DNA from: a virus | Length of the DNA stretch: 59,404 bases | Virus record (IMG/VR): IMGVR_UViG_3300043313_000821 | Span: 1-59,404 of that record | Strand: one strand, 5' to 3' | Shown here: positions 23,460 through 31,865 of the stretch, in pieces | How the letters are laid out: each line of letters opens with the position of its first letter | Position numbering within the stretch: the first letter of the stretch is position 1 | Notes under the pieces: generated by a model | Told to the model about the DNA's origin: nothing | What the model saw: only the letters and a program-made list of their open reading frames with translations | The model's database searches: none | Made by a program: the position numbers and the translations under genes

Positions 23460-24345
23460 GTGGGTTCAGCCGTTCGAGTTCGCGCGGTGTCCGAGCGTGA
23501 TAGCGGGTATGCCGGATGAGGTTTATCACGGTGATCCGGTGTTGGGTGGTTCGTTGTCGTCGTCGGGGGCGCGGCAGTTGGTTCCGCCTGGTTGTCCGGC
23601 GAAGTTTGATGCCCTGCGGGGGGCACTGGAGTACACCAGTACGGACCTGGATGTCGGGTCTGCCGCGCATAAGAAGGTGCTGAACGCTGGCCAGGAAATC
23701 CATGTGATCCAAAAGGAGCCGGGCGTGCCGGCGGACAGTATGCGCACAAACGCGGCTAAGGCTGATGCTGCGTTGGCGCGTGCGGCGGGAAAGATTCCGT
23801 TGTTGTTGGATGACTACAACACGGTGTGTCAGATGGCGAGTGCGGTTTATGCGCATCCGTTGGCGTCGCAGTTGTTGCAGGGCGCGGGGGGTGTGTCTGA
23901 GTTGTCGCTGTTTTGGACGGATGAGCGGACGGGGGTTCGGTGTCGGGGGCGGGTGGATCGTTGGCAGCGGTTGCCGACGGGCCGGATGGTCGCGGTTGAC
24001 TATAAGACGACAACGTCGGTGACGCCGCGTGAGATCCTGAAAGCTATCCGGACGTACGGGTACTGGCAGCAGGGCGAGTTTTATTCGCGGGGGATCCGCG
24101 CGACCGGGCTGGAACTAGAGCCGTGGTTTATGTTCGTGTTTCAGGAGAAAACCCCCCCATACATGATCCAGGTTGTTGATCTGTCCCCGATGGCGTTAGC
24201 GTATGGTCGGCAACTCAACGATCGTGCCCTTGAGGTCTATCGGGATTGTTCCGAATCCGGTATTTGGCCGGGATATGAGAATGCTGGGGAAATCCTGACG
24301 ATCGACCTACCCCCCTACCTGCAGCAAGAAATGGAGTGGTCATGA
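23449..24345 (+). CDS. RecE/Cas4-like PD-(D/E)XK exonuclease
   Basis: A 298-aa nuclease that would resect DNA ends for recombination. Motifs: GSLSSSGARQL near the N-terminus, the conserved His in GSAAHKKVL, RGRVDRW and the catalytic VAVDYKTTTSV (D ... D-x-K), then YGYWQQGEFYSRGI, a typical end of the family. It sits one small gene before RecT, the standard exonuclease-annealase pairing. All catalytic acidic residues are visible. Confidence 0.85.
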   Translation: MISEWVQPFEFARCPSVIAGMPDEVYHGDPVLGGSLSSSGARQLVPPGCPAKFDALRGALEYTSTDLDVGSAAHKKVLNAGQEIHVIQKEPGVPADSMRTNAAKADAALARAAGKIPLLLDDYNTVCQMASAVYAHPLASQLLQGAGGVSELSLFWTDERTGVRCRGRVDRWQRLPTGRMVAVDYKTTTSVTPREILKAIRTYGYWQQGEFYSRGIRATGLELEPWFMFVFQEKTPPYMIQVVDLSPMALAYGRQLNDRALEVYRDCSESGIWPGYENAGEILTIDLPPYLQQEMEWS

Positions 24346-24584
24346 ACGGACCAGAGCACTACCGCGAAGCCGAACAGCATTTGAAGTACGCCGCTGAATG
24401 CGGCGCCACGGACCCGCGTACCGAAACCCTGCATTTGGCGTACGCGCAGGTTCACGCGACTCTTGCCCACGTCGCGGCGGTCGCGACTATGGACGCTACG
24501 GAGGGCCCGAACGGTGGATCCGCGACGGGTCGGACCGTCGAAGATTACTGCGCGTGGGCTGACGTGTTGGGGGGCGGCAAGTGA
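24342..24584 (+). CDS. Small conserved protein with EHY motif
   Basis: An 80-aa paralogue of the N-terminal domain at 22651: NGPEHYREAEQHLKYAAE and AYAQVHATLAHVAAVA. It lies between the nuclease and RecT with ATGA overlaps on both sides. Function unknown. Could be a helical accessory factor of recombination. Confidence 0.66.
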   Translation: MNGPEHYREAEQHLKYAAECGATDPRTETLHLAYAQVHATLAHVAAVATMDATEGPNGGSATGRTVEDYCAWADVLGGGK

Positions 24585-25600
24585 CTGAGGTTGCCGTACG
24601 TGAGCCGATGACGGCGGAGACGCTGCGGTATACGGCGCCGCCGTCTGCGTCGGTGGATTTGGTGCGGTGGGTGGAGCAGTTGACCGCCGCTTCCACGATC
24701 GCCCGCCAGCTGTGCAACACCGAGTTCGTGCCCCCGCATTTTAGGGGGAAGGTCGAAGCCGCGACGGCCGCTGTCTTGTACGGGGCGACGCTCGGCATGG
24801 ATCCGTTGGCGTCGTGGCAGGCCATCTACGTCATTTCCGGGCGTGTCGGCATGTACGCGAAGTCGATGGTTGCTGTCGTGATGGCGGCTGGTCACAGCGT
24901 GTGGGTGGAGCACCAGTCCGACAAGTCGGTCACGGTGTGTGCCCTGCGGAAGGGCGACCCTCCGGATAAAACGGCCCGGTGTACGTGGGACGAGCGGCGC
25001 GCTATGGCCGCTGGCCTGTACACCAACAGCAAGTACAAGACGAACCCGCAGCAGATGTTCTATGCCCGCGCCGCGTCTGAGGCATGCCGGCAGGTCGCCC
25101 CCGACGCGCTTCACGGCATGGCGTACTCGGTGGAAGAGTTGGAGGACATGCCGCCCCTGGCGGTCGACGCGACGGTCGGTGATCCGGTCACTGCCGTGGA
25201 TATCCTCGGTGGGCCCGTTGAGCCGGCCGCAGACAGCCCTGCGGTGGTGATGGTGCAGCAGGACCAGCACAAGCGGATGCACCGCCTGTGGGGGCTGCTG
25301 GGTTACTCCGACAGTGACCAGGATCGGGCGACGCGGTTGCAGGTGACGTCTCGGATCGTGGGCCGTGAGCTGGGGTCGTCTAAGGAACTGACGTTCGCGG
25401 AAGCGAACACCATGATCAAAGAGTTGACGGTCAAGGTCGAAGAAGCCGCAGCCCGTAAGGCGGCGCAACCCCCCCAGCAGCCCGAACCGGACTCCGCTTA
25501 TGGTTCCGGGCCCGCCGACGAGGCCGTGGTGGTCGGCTACATCGAAGCCGACGAGGTCGATGGGTGGCCACCCATCGCGGAACCGGGGGCGGGCGCATGA
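24581..25600 (+). CDS. recT: RecT-family single-strand annealing protein
   Basis: A 339-aa protein. RecT-family features: FRGKVEAATAAVLYGATLGMDP, QAIYVISGRVGMYAKSM, KYKTNPQQMFYARAASEACRQVAPD. It would anneal complementary strands made by the upstream exonuclease. The C-terminal third is acidic and low complexity. GTG start 24581 overlaps the previous stop (GTGA). Confidence 0.88.
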   Translation: MTEVAVREPMTAETLRYTAPPSASVDLVRWVEQLTAASTIARQLCNTEFVPPHFRGKVEAATAAVLYGATLGMDPLASWQAIYVISGRVGMYAKSMVAVVMAAGHSVWVEHQSDKSVTVCALRKGDPPDKTARCTWDERRAMAAGLYTNSKYKTNPQQMFYARAASEACRQVAPDALHGMAYSVEELEDMPPLAVDATVGDPVTAVDILGGPVEPAADSPAVVMVQQDQHKRMHRLWGLLGYSDSDQDRATRLQVTSRIVGRELGSSKELTFAEANTMIKELTVKVEEAAARKAAQPPQQPEPDSAYGSGPADEAVVVGYIEADEVDGWPPIAEPGAGA

Positions 25601-25779
25601 CCACGGATTACATCGGTTTCTGCGTCCGCTGCAAAGCCAAGCGGCAGTTTCCCGGCACGCTGGGGGCTACGCCTAAGGGACAGCCGTTCGCGAAAGGGCC
25701 GTGTTATGCCTGCGGCGTCTCCATGGTGACGTTCATCCGTATGTCCATGGCTACGTTCATTCGGAAGGGGGCGAAATGA
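25597..25779 (+). CDS. Small zinc-ribbon protein (DUF5679-like)
   Basis: A 60-aa protein with FCVRCKAKRQF and GPCYACGVSMVTFI, the paired C-x2-C pattern of DUF5679-type phage proteins. The C-terminus has a short direct repeat (SMVTFIR and SMATFIR). Overlaps the recT stop by 4 bases. Confidence 0.72.
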   Translation: MTTDYIGFCVRCKAKRQFPGTLGATPKGQPFAKGPCYACGVSMVTFIRMSMATFIRKGAK

Positions 25780-26024
25780 AGCCGGCTAGCGAATTGACCG
25801 ACGAGGAAATCGACGCGCTCAGCCACGATGATGCATATACCGCGATGTGTGACCTAGTCAACGAACTACTTCCCCCGATCCGGGATGCGTTGCGGGTCAA
25901 CGTGCCTGCGGCCGTGGCGCGAGGGCTGGCCACTCAGTTGATGGCCAGCTTCTATGACACGCATACCGTCGCGGGGATTGCCGCTGTGATGTTGGTTCAG
26001 GCAGCGCAGGGGGAGGTGTCCTGA
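25776..26024 (+). CDS. Hypothetical protein
   Basis: An 82-aa acidic helical protein (KPASELTDEEIDALSHDDA). Function unknown. ATGA overlap with the previous gene, and one shared base with the next. Confidence 0.63.
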   Translation: MKPASELTDEEIDALSHDDAYTAMCDLVNELLPPIRDALRVNVPAAVARGLATQLMASFYDTHTVAGIAAVMLVQAAQGEVS

Positions 26025-26263
26025 TGGGTTGGTCTTCGGGTGGTGAGGTGTTCGACCCGGTCGCGCGGGTGATCGTTGACCTGCTCGCCGATGGCGATAT
26101 CGAGCCGTCGACAGCGGAGCTGATCCTGAGCACGTTGATTGTCGGGTTGCAGACACGCGATTGGGACACTGAGTGCGAGTCTTTGGATGAGTTCACCCAG
26201 TATCCGATCGTGGTGAAAGCGTTCGCGTTGTGTGGGATTGCGCGGCCACCTGATGCTGGTTAA
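26024..26263 (+). CDS. Hypothetical protein
   Basis: A 79-aa acidic protein (VFDPVARVIVDLLADGDIEPSTAELI). Not recognised. Its end overlaps the RusA-like gene by 11 bases. Confidence 0.63.
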   Translation: MGWSSGGEVFDPVARVIVDLLADGDIEPSTAELILSTLIVGLQTRDWDTECESLDEFTQYPIVVKAFALCGIARPPDAG

Positions 26264-26696
26264 CTGGTGGCAGGTTCAGATCCCGGTTCCGGTCGCGGTT
26301 CACGGGTGGTTGACGTCGAACAACCGTAAAGAGCAAATGGCGCAGTCACGTCGGGTGAAGGCGTACCGGCGTGCTGCAGCGGACGCGGGGCGCCGTGCGG
26401 GCCTGCCGATGGAGGTTTCCGGCGTTTCGTTGCATTTCGACTGCTATTACGTGACCGCCATGGCGCCGGTCCGTGACCGTCTGAACCTTGAACCGACGAT
26501 CAAGGCGTTGACGGATGGGTTGGGCCCGGAACGCGGGTTCCTGCGGCAGGGCAAACCCCTGTGGAATCCGGGGTGCGGTTTCCTGGTCGACGATTCCGAT
26601 AAGCACGTGTTGGCCCAAACGTGGGCTCTGATCCGGGATGATCGGCCGGGGGCGCTACCCTATGTTGTCCTTACGATTCGTAGAGAAAGCGTGTGA
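26253..26696 (+). CDS. RusA-like Holliday-junction resolvase
   Basis: A 147-aa protein of RusA size. Acidic motif DRLNLEPTIKALTDGL (RusA has D-x-D-N-L ... K ... D) and GFLVDDSDKHVLAQTW match its active-site layout, although the first Asp is replaced by the Asp-Arg pair seen here. It would resolve branched DNA made by the RecE/RecT recombination set in the same operon. Confidence 0.72.
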   Translation: MLVNWWQVQIPVPVAVHGWLTSNNRKEQMAQSRRVKAYRRAAADAGRRAGLPMEVSGVSLHFDCYYVTAMAPVRDRLNLEPTIKALTDGLGPERGFLRQGKPLWNPGCGFLVDDSDKHVLAQTWALIRDDRPGALPYVVLTIRRESV

Positions 26697-26697
26697 C

Positions 26698-27189
26698 GTG
26701 ACCGCAAAACTTAAGCTGGCTGCTGACTTGAACAGCGCCGGTAACATGGCGTTGGATGATGTGACGCCCCGCCTGTATGACCACCTGGGGATGAAAATCG
26801 TTGGAGTGGTGGAGCTCACCGCGATCGAGCGTAACGAGATCGCGGAGGACGAGAAAGGCGACCCGTGGGTGAAGCTGCGGGTGTCGGGGATCGAGGTCGC
26901 ACGCGGTGACGGCGAGCAGGTGATCCGGGATGCGATGCGCGCTCTGCGGATCATGCGGACGGCGTACGGCACGTTGACGGAAGAGTTCGATGTGCAGTTG
27001 GCGGACAAGCTTGTCGAGAACCTCCGCGACAACCTGACATTGGCTGAGGCTGCCCGGCTCCGCGCCGGTGTCGTGGAGCTGGCGCACTACGCGCAGCAGT
27101 CCGTGAGCGCGGACCTGACGATCGAGGGCCTGCGGATGGAGTTGAAGCGCGTCGCGGACGCCCTGTATGAACTTGGAACCCTTCGGTAA
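26698..27189 (+). CDS. Hypothetical protein, last gene of the early operon
   Basis: A 163-aa charged helical protein. Start GTG 26698 lies 1 base after the previous stop; the N-terminus reads TAKLKLAADLNSAGNMALDD. Phages often carry a similar acidic helical protein after recombination genes, but I do not recognise it. Followed by a strong terminator. Confidence 0.62.
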   Translation: MTAKLKLAADLNSAGNMALDDVTPRLYDHLGMKIVGVVELTAIERNEIAEDEKGDPWVKLRVSGIEVARGDGEQVIRDAMRALRIMRTAYGTLTEEFDVQLADKLVENLRDNLTLAEAARLRAGVVELAHYAQQSVSADLTIEGLRMELKRVADALYELGTLR

Positions 27190-27213
27190 CACAGCACGGC
27201 AGATGGGTTGATG

Positions 27214-27245
27214 CGGGTGCGGGTCTCAGGGCCCGCGCCCGTTTT
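27214..27245 (+). terminator. Intrinsic terminator of the early operon
   Basis: GGGTGCGGG (27215-27223) pairs with CCCGCGCCC (27232-27240), with one G-T pair and an 8-base loop, followed directly by GTTTT. It has both hairpin and T tract. Confidence 0.85.
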
Positions 27246-27273
27246 AACTCTGGTGCTCGTTGCTTCCTTACGG

Positions 27274-27303
27274 TATACAAATGTGACGTGTGTGGTATGT
27301 GAC
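27274..27303 (+). promoter_or_regulatory. Probable promoter and TGTGAC direct repeats
   Basis: TATACA (27274-27279) is a good -10 box just after the terminator, although no strong -35 is visible. TGTGAC occurs twice downstream (27282-27287 and 27298-27303), 16 bases apart, a spacing fit for one face of the helix. This would drive the 27339-31704 operon and be regulated through the repeats (inference). Confidence 0.45.
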
Positions 27304-27338
27304 ATGTTGGAGGGTTGCCGATAAGGGAGGGCTGATGA

Positions 27339-27524
27339 ATGAAAACGCGGCTACCAGTTCGTACGCATGTATTCCAGTCCGATGGTGTCCGTATTCATCC
27401 GCTCTACCCTGACACCGGTTGTCTCCGCTGTGAATGCCCGCAGCGTCACCCAGTGCATAGAGTGCCCGACCGGCACGCCGCGCAGGCTGCTGTACGGGCC
27501 CGATTTGGGGACGTTGATGAGTAG
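27339..27524 (+). CDS. Small CxC-containing protein
   Basis: A 61-aa basic protein, HPLYPDTGCLRCECPQRHP with Cys/His pairs suggesting a metal site. GGGAGG precedes the ATG by 8 bases. Its stop overlaps the following ATG. Role unknown. Confidence 0.62.
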   Translation: MKTRLPVRTHVFQSDGVRIHPLYPDTGCLRCECPQRHPVHRVPDRHAAQAAVRARFGDVDE

Positions 27525-27789
27525 AAAACTGAACGCGTTAAACCCTCTGGAACAAGCTGCCGCGTTGGCGTTACACCACCGGGCGGTCGGGATCGGCGTT
27601 GACCCTGTCACGTTGGAAGGGCCGGGCGTTGATTTCCTTCGCGACATCATGCCGTACCTCGGTTTGCGGCAGGGCAGGGTCAAACCGGGGGTGTGCCCCA
27701 CGTGCGATGGGCTGATCTCGATCACCCGTGCGTCGAACCCGCAGCCCGGCGACCACCGGCAGTATTGCTCTGCGGAGTGCACACCGTGA
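27517..27789 (+). CDS. Small zinc-ribbon-like protein
   Basis: A 90-aa protein with helical N-terminus and CPTCDGLISI ... YCSAEC, a four-Cys zinc site. It overlaps the upstream stop by 8 bases and the WhiB start (GTGA). Confidence 0.66.
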   Translation: MSRKLNALNPLEQAAALALHHRAVGIGVDPVTLEGPGVDFLRDIMPYLGLRQGRVKPGVCPTCDGLISITRASNPQPGDHRQYCSAECTP

Positions 27790-28415
27790 CCACGGTCTAC
27801 GATCCGCGTGCGTGGGCGTGGCAGGAACACGCCGGGTGCCGTGGCTGGCCGACGCCGGAAGATTTCACGACCGCTGACCCATACCGGCTCACTGCCGGGA
27901 ACCGGGCCGCGTTGCTGCAGTGCCGCACCAGGTGTCCGGTACGGGCGGAGTGTTTCGCGGCGACTCAGGCGAAACCGAAGCTGGAACGGAAAAGCATCGT
28001 CGCGGGCGGAAGGTTGTGGTCCGTGGGTGGGCAACCGCTGTCAGCCACACCGCCGCAGCTACCGGCGTTGACGGGGCCGCCGCTACGTCCCCGCAGCCCC
28101 CACGGGTCGCCGTCCGCGTACCGGCGTCACCAAAAGAACAAAGAACCGATCTGCGATGTTTGTCAGGAAGGGCATACAGCGCGGCGTCTTGACCGCGTGC
28201 GGGGAGGTGTGGCGCCGGACCTGATCGAGAAGATGCCCGCGATGCTCGCTGCACGTCGTGCAGCCTTAAGCGTGGGTCGGCGTGTCGCGGCGCAGCAGAT
28301 AGGGACCAGCGTCACGAGTCTGTATCTGTTTGAGACGGGGCAGCGGATCCCGTTGCAAAGCATCCTCCAAAAAATGATCAACTGGTTGCAGCCCGAACTG
28401 GAGAAACCCCGATGA
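27786..28415 (+). CDS. WhiB-like protein fused to a C-terminal HTH-like domain
   Basis: A 209-aa protein. The N-terminal 80 residues carry the WhiB iron-sulfur cysteine pattern: C in HAGCRGW, then CRTRC and AEC (C ... C-x3-C-x5-C). GlyGly follows (SIVAGG), although the canonical GVWGG turn is altered. A central AYRRHQKNKEPICDVCQEGH adds two Cys. The C-terminus RRVAAQQIGTSVTSLYLFETGQ looks like a helix-turn-helix. WhiB proteins are known only from actinobacteria and their phages. Probably a transcription regulator. Confidence 0.78.
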   Translation: MTTVYDPRAWAWQEHAGCRGWPTPEDFTTADPYRLTAGNRAALLQCRTRCPVRAECFAATQAKPKLERKSIVAGGRLWSVGGQPLSATPPQLPALTGPPLRPRSPHGSPSAYRRHQKNKEPICDVCQEGHTARRLDRVRGGVAPDLIEKMPAMLAARRAALSVGRRVAAQQIGTSVTSLYLFETGQRIPLQSILQKMINWLQPELEKPR

Positions 28416-28543
28416 CCCACGATCCCGAACGCTTCGCCGCCCACCTCCGACGGTGGGACAACATCGGCCGATGGTCACGCCGCATCGGCGCCGCGCTCAT
28501 CATCGCCGGGATCCTGCTCGCCGCCGCTGTCCTCGCGACATGA
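28412..28543 (+). CDS. Short membrane protein (43 aa)
   Basis: ATG 28412 overlaps the previous stop. Charged N-terminal half (THDPERFAAHLRRWDN) and one hydrophobic helix at the C-terminus (AALIIAGILLAAAVL). Function unknown. Confidence 0.58.
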   Translation: MTHDPERFAAHLRRWDNIGRWSRRIGAALIIAGILLAAAVLAT

Positions 28544-28872
28544 CCAACCCCACCGTCACGATGACCATCCGCGACGCGAACTACATGCGCGGCTGGAACG
28601 ACGCCCTGACCGCAGCCCAAGAATCACACATTGCGATGTCGGAAGCCCTCACCGCGCAATCCGAGGTACTCGCCTACCAGCACCGCGCGATCTTTCAGGA
28701 AGGAATCCGCTACGCCCTGGAACAAGCCACCGCCGCTCTACGCGACCGGTACCAGTTCGCTCAATGGTGCAACGCCCAAAACCTCAGCCAAGCCGTCCTA
28801 TCAACGGCCCGCGCCCACGAACGCGCCGCCCTGTACCTGATCCACGTACTGACCTCGGAGACCCCAGAATGA
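28540..28872 (+). CDS. Hypothetical helical protein
   Basis: A 110-aa, strongly helical protein (YMRGWNDALTAAQESHIAMS). No motif recognised. ATGA overlaps at both ends. Confidence 0.62.
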   Translation: MTNPTVTMTIRDANYMRGWNDALTAAQESHIAMSEALTAQSEVLAYQHRAIFQEGIRYALEQATAALRDRYQFAQWCNAQNLSQAVLSTARAHERAALYLIHVLTSETPE

Positions 28873-29384
28873 CCACACCACCAACGATCGTGCAGACGTT
28901 CATGTGCGACAAATGCGACACCGAACACGCTCAGCACGGCACGGGATGGACCCGCGACGAACGCCGCGCCCACGCACGCGCCATCATCGCCCAACTCGGT
29001 TGGGTGTTCATCGACGGCGCGGACCTGTGCCCCCGCTGCAAACCCGCCCCCACCGGCGAAGACGTATACGTCGACCCGTTCCGGTCCATCGACGTTACCC
29101 CCACCGACCTGCCGGTCGGGCTCCGCTCAGACGCCTACGCCGCAGCCGAAGACGCTGCCCGCCGCATGGCGAACCCGTGGGAGATAGCCGACGCTGTCCT
29201 CGCTAGCGTGCTCAACGCCTGCGAGGTCCGGGAAGAGTGGAACACCGAACACCCCCAGTACGGGGAAACGTGGCTCGTGTGGCGCGATGAACGGTGGACG
29301 CGACGCCACGCCGAACGGGCCGGCGAACCATACCGGGTGGTTCGACGTCTGGTCATCACCACCCCCAGCCAGGTACGCCCATGA
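28869..29384 (+). CDS. Zinc-ribbon protein
   Basis: A 171-aa protein. CDKCDTEH and, 37 residues later, LCPRCKP form a split four-Cys zinc site in the N-terminal domain. The C-terminal 90 residues contain EDAARRMANPWEIADAVL and WLVWRDERWTRRH. Function unknown. Confidence 0.64.
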   Translation: MTTPPTIVQTFMCDKCDTEHAQHGTGWTRDERRAHARAIIAQLGWVFIDGADLCPRCKPAPTGEDVYVDPFRSIDVTPTDLPVGLRSDAYAAAEDAARRMANPWEIADAVLASVLNACEVREEWNTEHPQYGETWLVWRDERWTRRHAERAGEPYRVVRRLVITTPSQVRP

Positions 29385-29662
29385 TCCCGCACCCAACCGT
29401 AAACTCGTTGCTCACCAAACACGGCAACACCCCCGACGGTCGCCGCGCCGCCCGTGCCGCGATCACCGACACCGTCGTCACCTACGCCCGACGGGAAGCC
29501 GCCACCGCTGGCCGGTCCATCAACTGCGGCATGGGCAACCACCGCCGTACCTGGCGGAACCACACCGGCAAAAACCACGCCGTCGGCTGCACCGACGACG
29601 GCACGTCGTGTATCTGCGAATGCCACGACGACCAGACCCCGACTGGGCAGGCCAGTTCATGA
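29381..29662 (+). CDS. Hypothetical Cys/His protein
   Basis: A 93-aa protein with a C-terminal CGMGNH ... CTDDGTSCICECH cluster, probably metal-binding. Function unknown. Confidence 0.6.
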   Translation: MIPHPTVNSLLTKHGNTPDGRRAARAAITDTVVTYARREAATAGRSINCGMGNHRRTWRNHTGKNHAVGCTDDGTSCICECHDDQTPTGQASS

Positions 29663-30030
29663 CCCCGGACGAACACCGCCGAACCGCGCTCGACATCATC
29701 CGGCGCCGAGCCAACGGTGCTGAGTCGCTGGCCATCGCTGATTACTGCTATCACTTCGGGCTGAACGCCAGCGACGCTGATCGCGAAGCCATCGCCGAAC
29801 TAATCCGTACGGCGAACATCGAAATTACGTTCCCCCCGAAGCCGCGTTCAGACCTGGCCACATGGGATCCGCAGCCCGGCGAGACGTGGCGGTACGTCCT
29901 GCGCGACGAACTGTGGCAGGTTCGCAACGTGGATGGGCGGCTGGAACTCCACCGACCCGGCGCGGACCCCGTCCCCGTCGCCAACGTCGCAGACCCCATC
30001 CTGATGCAGCGCGTCAAGGCCGCGCCGTGA
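29659..30030 (+). CDS. Hypothetical protein
   Basis: A 123-aa protein with a helical N-terminus (TPDEHRRTALDIIRRRANG) and a C-terminal beta part (GETWRYVLRDELWQVRNVDG). Not recognised. The PQPGETWRYV pattern recalls the QYGETWLVW end of the gene at 28869. Confidence 0.6.
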   Translation: MTPDEHRRTALDIIRRRANGAESLAIADYCYHFGLNASDADREAIAELIRTANIEITFPPKPRSDLATWDPQPGETWRYVLRDELWQVRNVDGRLELHRPGADPVPVANVADPILMQRVKAAP

Positions 30031-30242
30031 TGTGGGATGTGATCCGTATGCAGTTGATCCGGCGCCGGATCGAACTAGGGCTGTCGTGCCGTGAGGTGGA
30101 GCGCCGCATGCCGACGGGTTCCAAATCCCGGAACGGGTTGCAGGTCGCCCGTTGGGAAAACGGTGTCCAAATCCCGACGATGGTCCGGTTCGGCGAATGG
30201 CTGGAAGCCCTCGACATGACTTTTACCCTGGACAAACTATGA
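30030..30242 (+). CDS. Small XRE-type HTH protein
   Basis: A 70-aa protein: MQLIRRRIELGLSCREVERR, then LQVARWENGVQIPTMVRFGEWLEAL, a compact XRE helix-turn-helix with the usual W-E-x-G signature. Probably a DNA-binding regulator. It overlaps the previous stop by one base. Confidence 0.72.
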   Translation: MWDVIRMQLIRRRIELGLSCREVERRMPTGSKSRNGLQVARWENGVQIPTMVRFGEWLEALDMTFTLDKL

Positions 30243-30553
30243 CCGAAATACCCCTATTCGACGTGCCGGAGCTCCCACCCGCCCCCGACCTGTCCCCCGA
30301 CCAACGTCGGGTCTCACGCCAAAACGAAGCACTCGCACGCGGATGGCACCCCTTCGGCCCAAAACTCCACCCCGACGCCCCACCCCCCGACGACCGCGAC
30401 GCCCCAGGACCACGCTGCCGCACCTGCACACACCGCATCAACTGGGGACACGGAAGCTACCCCAAATGCGACCTACACCCCATCACCCACGGACCAGGAA
30501 CCGACTGCCGCGCCTGGTGGCCCGCCTGCACCAACTACACCCCCAAGGAATAG
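30239..30553 (+). CDS. Conserved actinophage cysteine protein
   Basis: A 104-aa Pro-rich protein: LFDVPELPPAP, then RQNEALARGWHPFGPKLHPDA and GPRCRTCTHR ... CDLHPIT ... CRAWWPAC. The four-Cys C-terminus resembles a widespread actinophage family of unknown function. Confidence 0.66.
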   Translation: MTEIPLFDVPELPPAPDLSPDQRRVSRQNEALARGWHPFGPKLHPDAPPPDDRDAPGPRCRTCTHRINWGHGSYPKCDLHPITHGPGTDCRAWWPACTNYTPKE

Positions 30554-30555
30554 CG

Positions 30556-30969
30556 ATGCAACCCCGGCCAGACACCACCCCCTGCGCCTGCGGCCACCCA
30601 CCCAAAGACCACCCCGTAGGAGACGGGTGGGGCAACCCCTGCACCCTTTGTTCCTGCGCCGATTACGACTACACACCCGTAGCCCTCGCCGAAACCACCG
30701 GCTATTCCTACTGGACCCACCCCGACGGCACCCCCATGCGGCAACGCGTCAACTGCGACGGGCGGCCCACCGGCCCCGCCGCGCCCGCCACCGATCCTGC
30801 CGCTATCCCCCGTTGGCTGATCTGGATCCTCGCTGTTGGGTTCACCATCATCGGCGTAGCACGCCTCATCCTCGGGGAATGGCTTGCCGCCAGCACAGCG
30901 TTTTTATTCGTCCTATGGATCGCCACCGGCGCCACCTGGCGCCGCACCATCCCTCGGAACAAGCCGTGA
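30556..30969 (+). CDS. Membrane protein with N-terminal Cys cluster
   Basis: A 137-aa protein. The N-terminus has CACGHPPKDH and CTLCSCADY. Two hydrophobic segments lie in the C-terminal half (IPRWLIWILAVGFTIIGVA and an Ala/Phe/Leu segment). Function unknown. Confidence 0.62.
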   Translation: MQPRPDTTPCACGHPPKDHPVGDGWGNPCTLCSCADYDYTPVALAETTGYSYWTHPDGTPMRQRVNCDGRPTGPAAPATDPAAIPRWLIWILAVGFTIIGVARLILGEWLAASTAFLFVLWIATGATWRRTIPRNKP

Positions 30970-31151
30970 CCCTCCGATGGCGTGCCGGGTTCACGGTTGG
31001 CTACACCGCAGTGTTTGCCATACAGGGGCTATGTATCTACACATCCATACGAACCGGACAACCCTGGTTCATACCGTTGGTAGCGTTCTCCGCCGGTGCC
31101 ACGATCCGCGACCTGTACCGGCTCTGGAAACCCCGAAAGGCCAACCCGTGA
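30966..31151 (+). CDS. Small two-span membrane protein
   Basis: A 61-aa protein starting at GTG 30966 (GTGA overlap). Two hydrophobic helices separated by RTGQPWF, basic C-terminus. Function unknown. Confidence 0.58.
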   Translation: MTLRWRAGFTVGYTAVFAIQGLCIYTSIRTGQPWFIPLVAFSAGATIRDLYRLWKPRKANP

Positions 31152-31411
31152 CCCAACCCCCCACCATCACCCGATCGGCGATCACAGCAGGCGTCAGTCG
31201 GCTCATGGCCGATAAGTACGCCAACCGCTACCTAGGCTCATACGGGTACGCCGAAACCGTAACGCAAATGGTGCTCGCCGCCGCGTGGCCGCACCTGCTA
31301 CAAGCCATCATCAACGATGCATACGACGGCCGGCACATAGCCGCTGGGTATGCCGGTGACTGGCTCGCCCACCGGTACGCCACGATCCTCGACGCGTTGG
31401 GAGAATCATGA
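31148..31411 (+). CDS. Hypothetical protein
   Basis: An 87-aa helical protein starting at GTG 31148, with YAETVTQMVLAAAWPHLLQA. Function unknown. Confidence 0.6.
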   Translation: MTQPPTITRSAITAGVSRLMADKYANRYLGSYGYAETVTQMVLAAAWPHLLQAIINDAYDGRHIAAGYAGDWLAHRYATILDALGES

Positions 31412-31704
31412 CCAACGAACCCGCCGGCACGTCAGATATCGGCTGGACAACCGAACAGGTATCAACCGCGTACGTCAACCTGATCGGACTACTAACCCAC
31501 GCCGGGCGCCACATCCTGCTCCTACCCCTGCAGCAGCTCGCCGAAGTCAACGAACACATGCAAGCCCTCGCGCCCGTCCTCGAACCCACTGCATACCAGC
31601 GCGGCGGCGCACAAAACCTCGCCGATCAACGCCGGGTCATCGCAGCTGCAGCCGAGTTTCAGCGCGTCCTACGGTCCCTCGAACCCGCCAGCACAGGGGG
31701 CTAG
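31408..31704 (+). CDS. Hypothetical helical protein
   Basis: A 98-aa helical protein (HAGRHILLLPLQQLAEVNEH), last in the 27339-31704 operon before a strong hairpin. Function unknown. Confidence 0.6.
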   Translation: MTNEPAGTSDIGWTTEQVSTAYVNLIGLLTHAGRHILLLPLQQLAEVNEHMQALAPVLEPTAYQRGGAQNLADQRRVIAAAAEFQRVLRSLEPASTGG

Positions 31705-31744
31705 CCTGCAGCGTCGACCGGAGTACGATCATCACCCATAACGC

Positions 31745-31777
31745 GAACGGCCACCCGCGTCCAACGGGTGGCCGTTC
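31745..31777 (+). terminator. Intrinsic terminator
   Basis: GAACGGCCACCCG (31745-31757) and CGGGTGGCCGTTC (31765-31777) form a perfect 13-bp stem with a 7-base loop, 41 bases after the last gene of the operon. Confidence 0.85.
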
Positions 31778-31814
31778 CAAACCGCAGTTACGCCTATACG
31801 GGAGGCGAACGTTT

Positions 31815-31865
31815 ATGAGGCAGTATATCACCCCCTCAATCCACATCCTGTGGATGGCTGTCTGA
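31815..31865 (+). CDS. Possible 16-aa leader peptide
   Basis: ATG at 31815 preceded by GGGAGG; the peptide is MRQYITPSIHILWMAV. Its TGA shares one base with the ATG of the replication-like gene (TGATG). The good ribosome site and exact coupling suggest that ribosomes enter here and re-initiate. The peptide itself may have no function. Confidence 0.4.
   Translation: MRQYITPSIHILWMAV

Noticed and set aside
27175-27250. Possible tRNA suggested by a tRNA-shadow-like antisense translation
   Set aside because: No D arm, T loop or acceptor pairing on either strand; the structure is the intrinsic terminator at 27214-27245.
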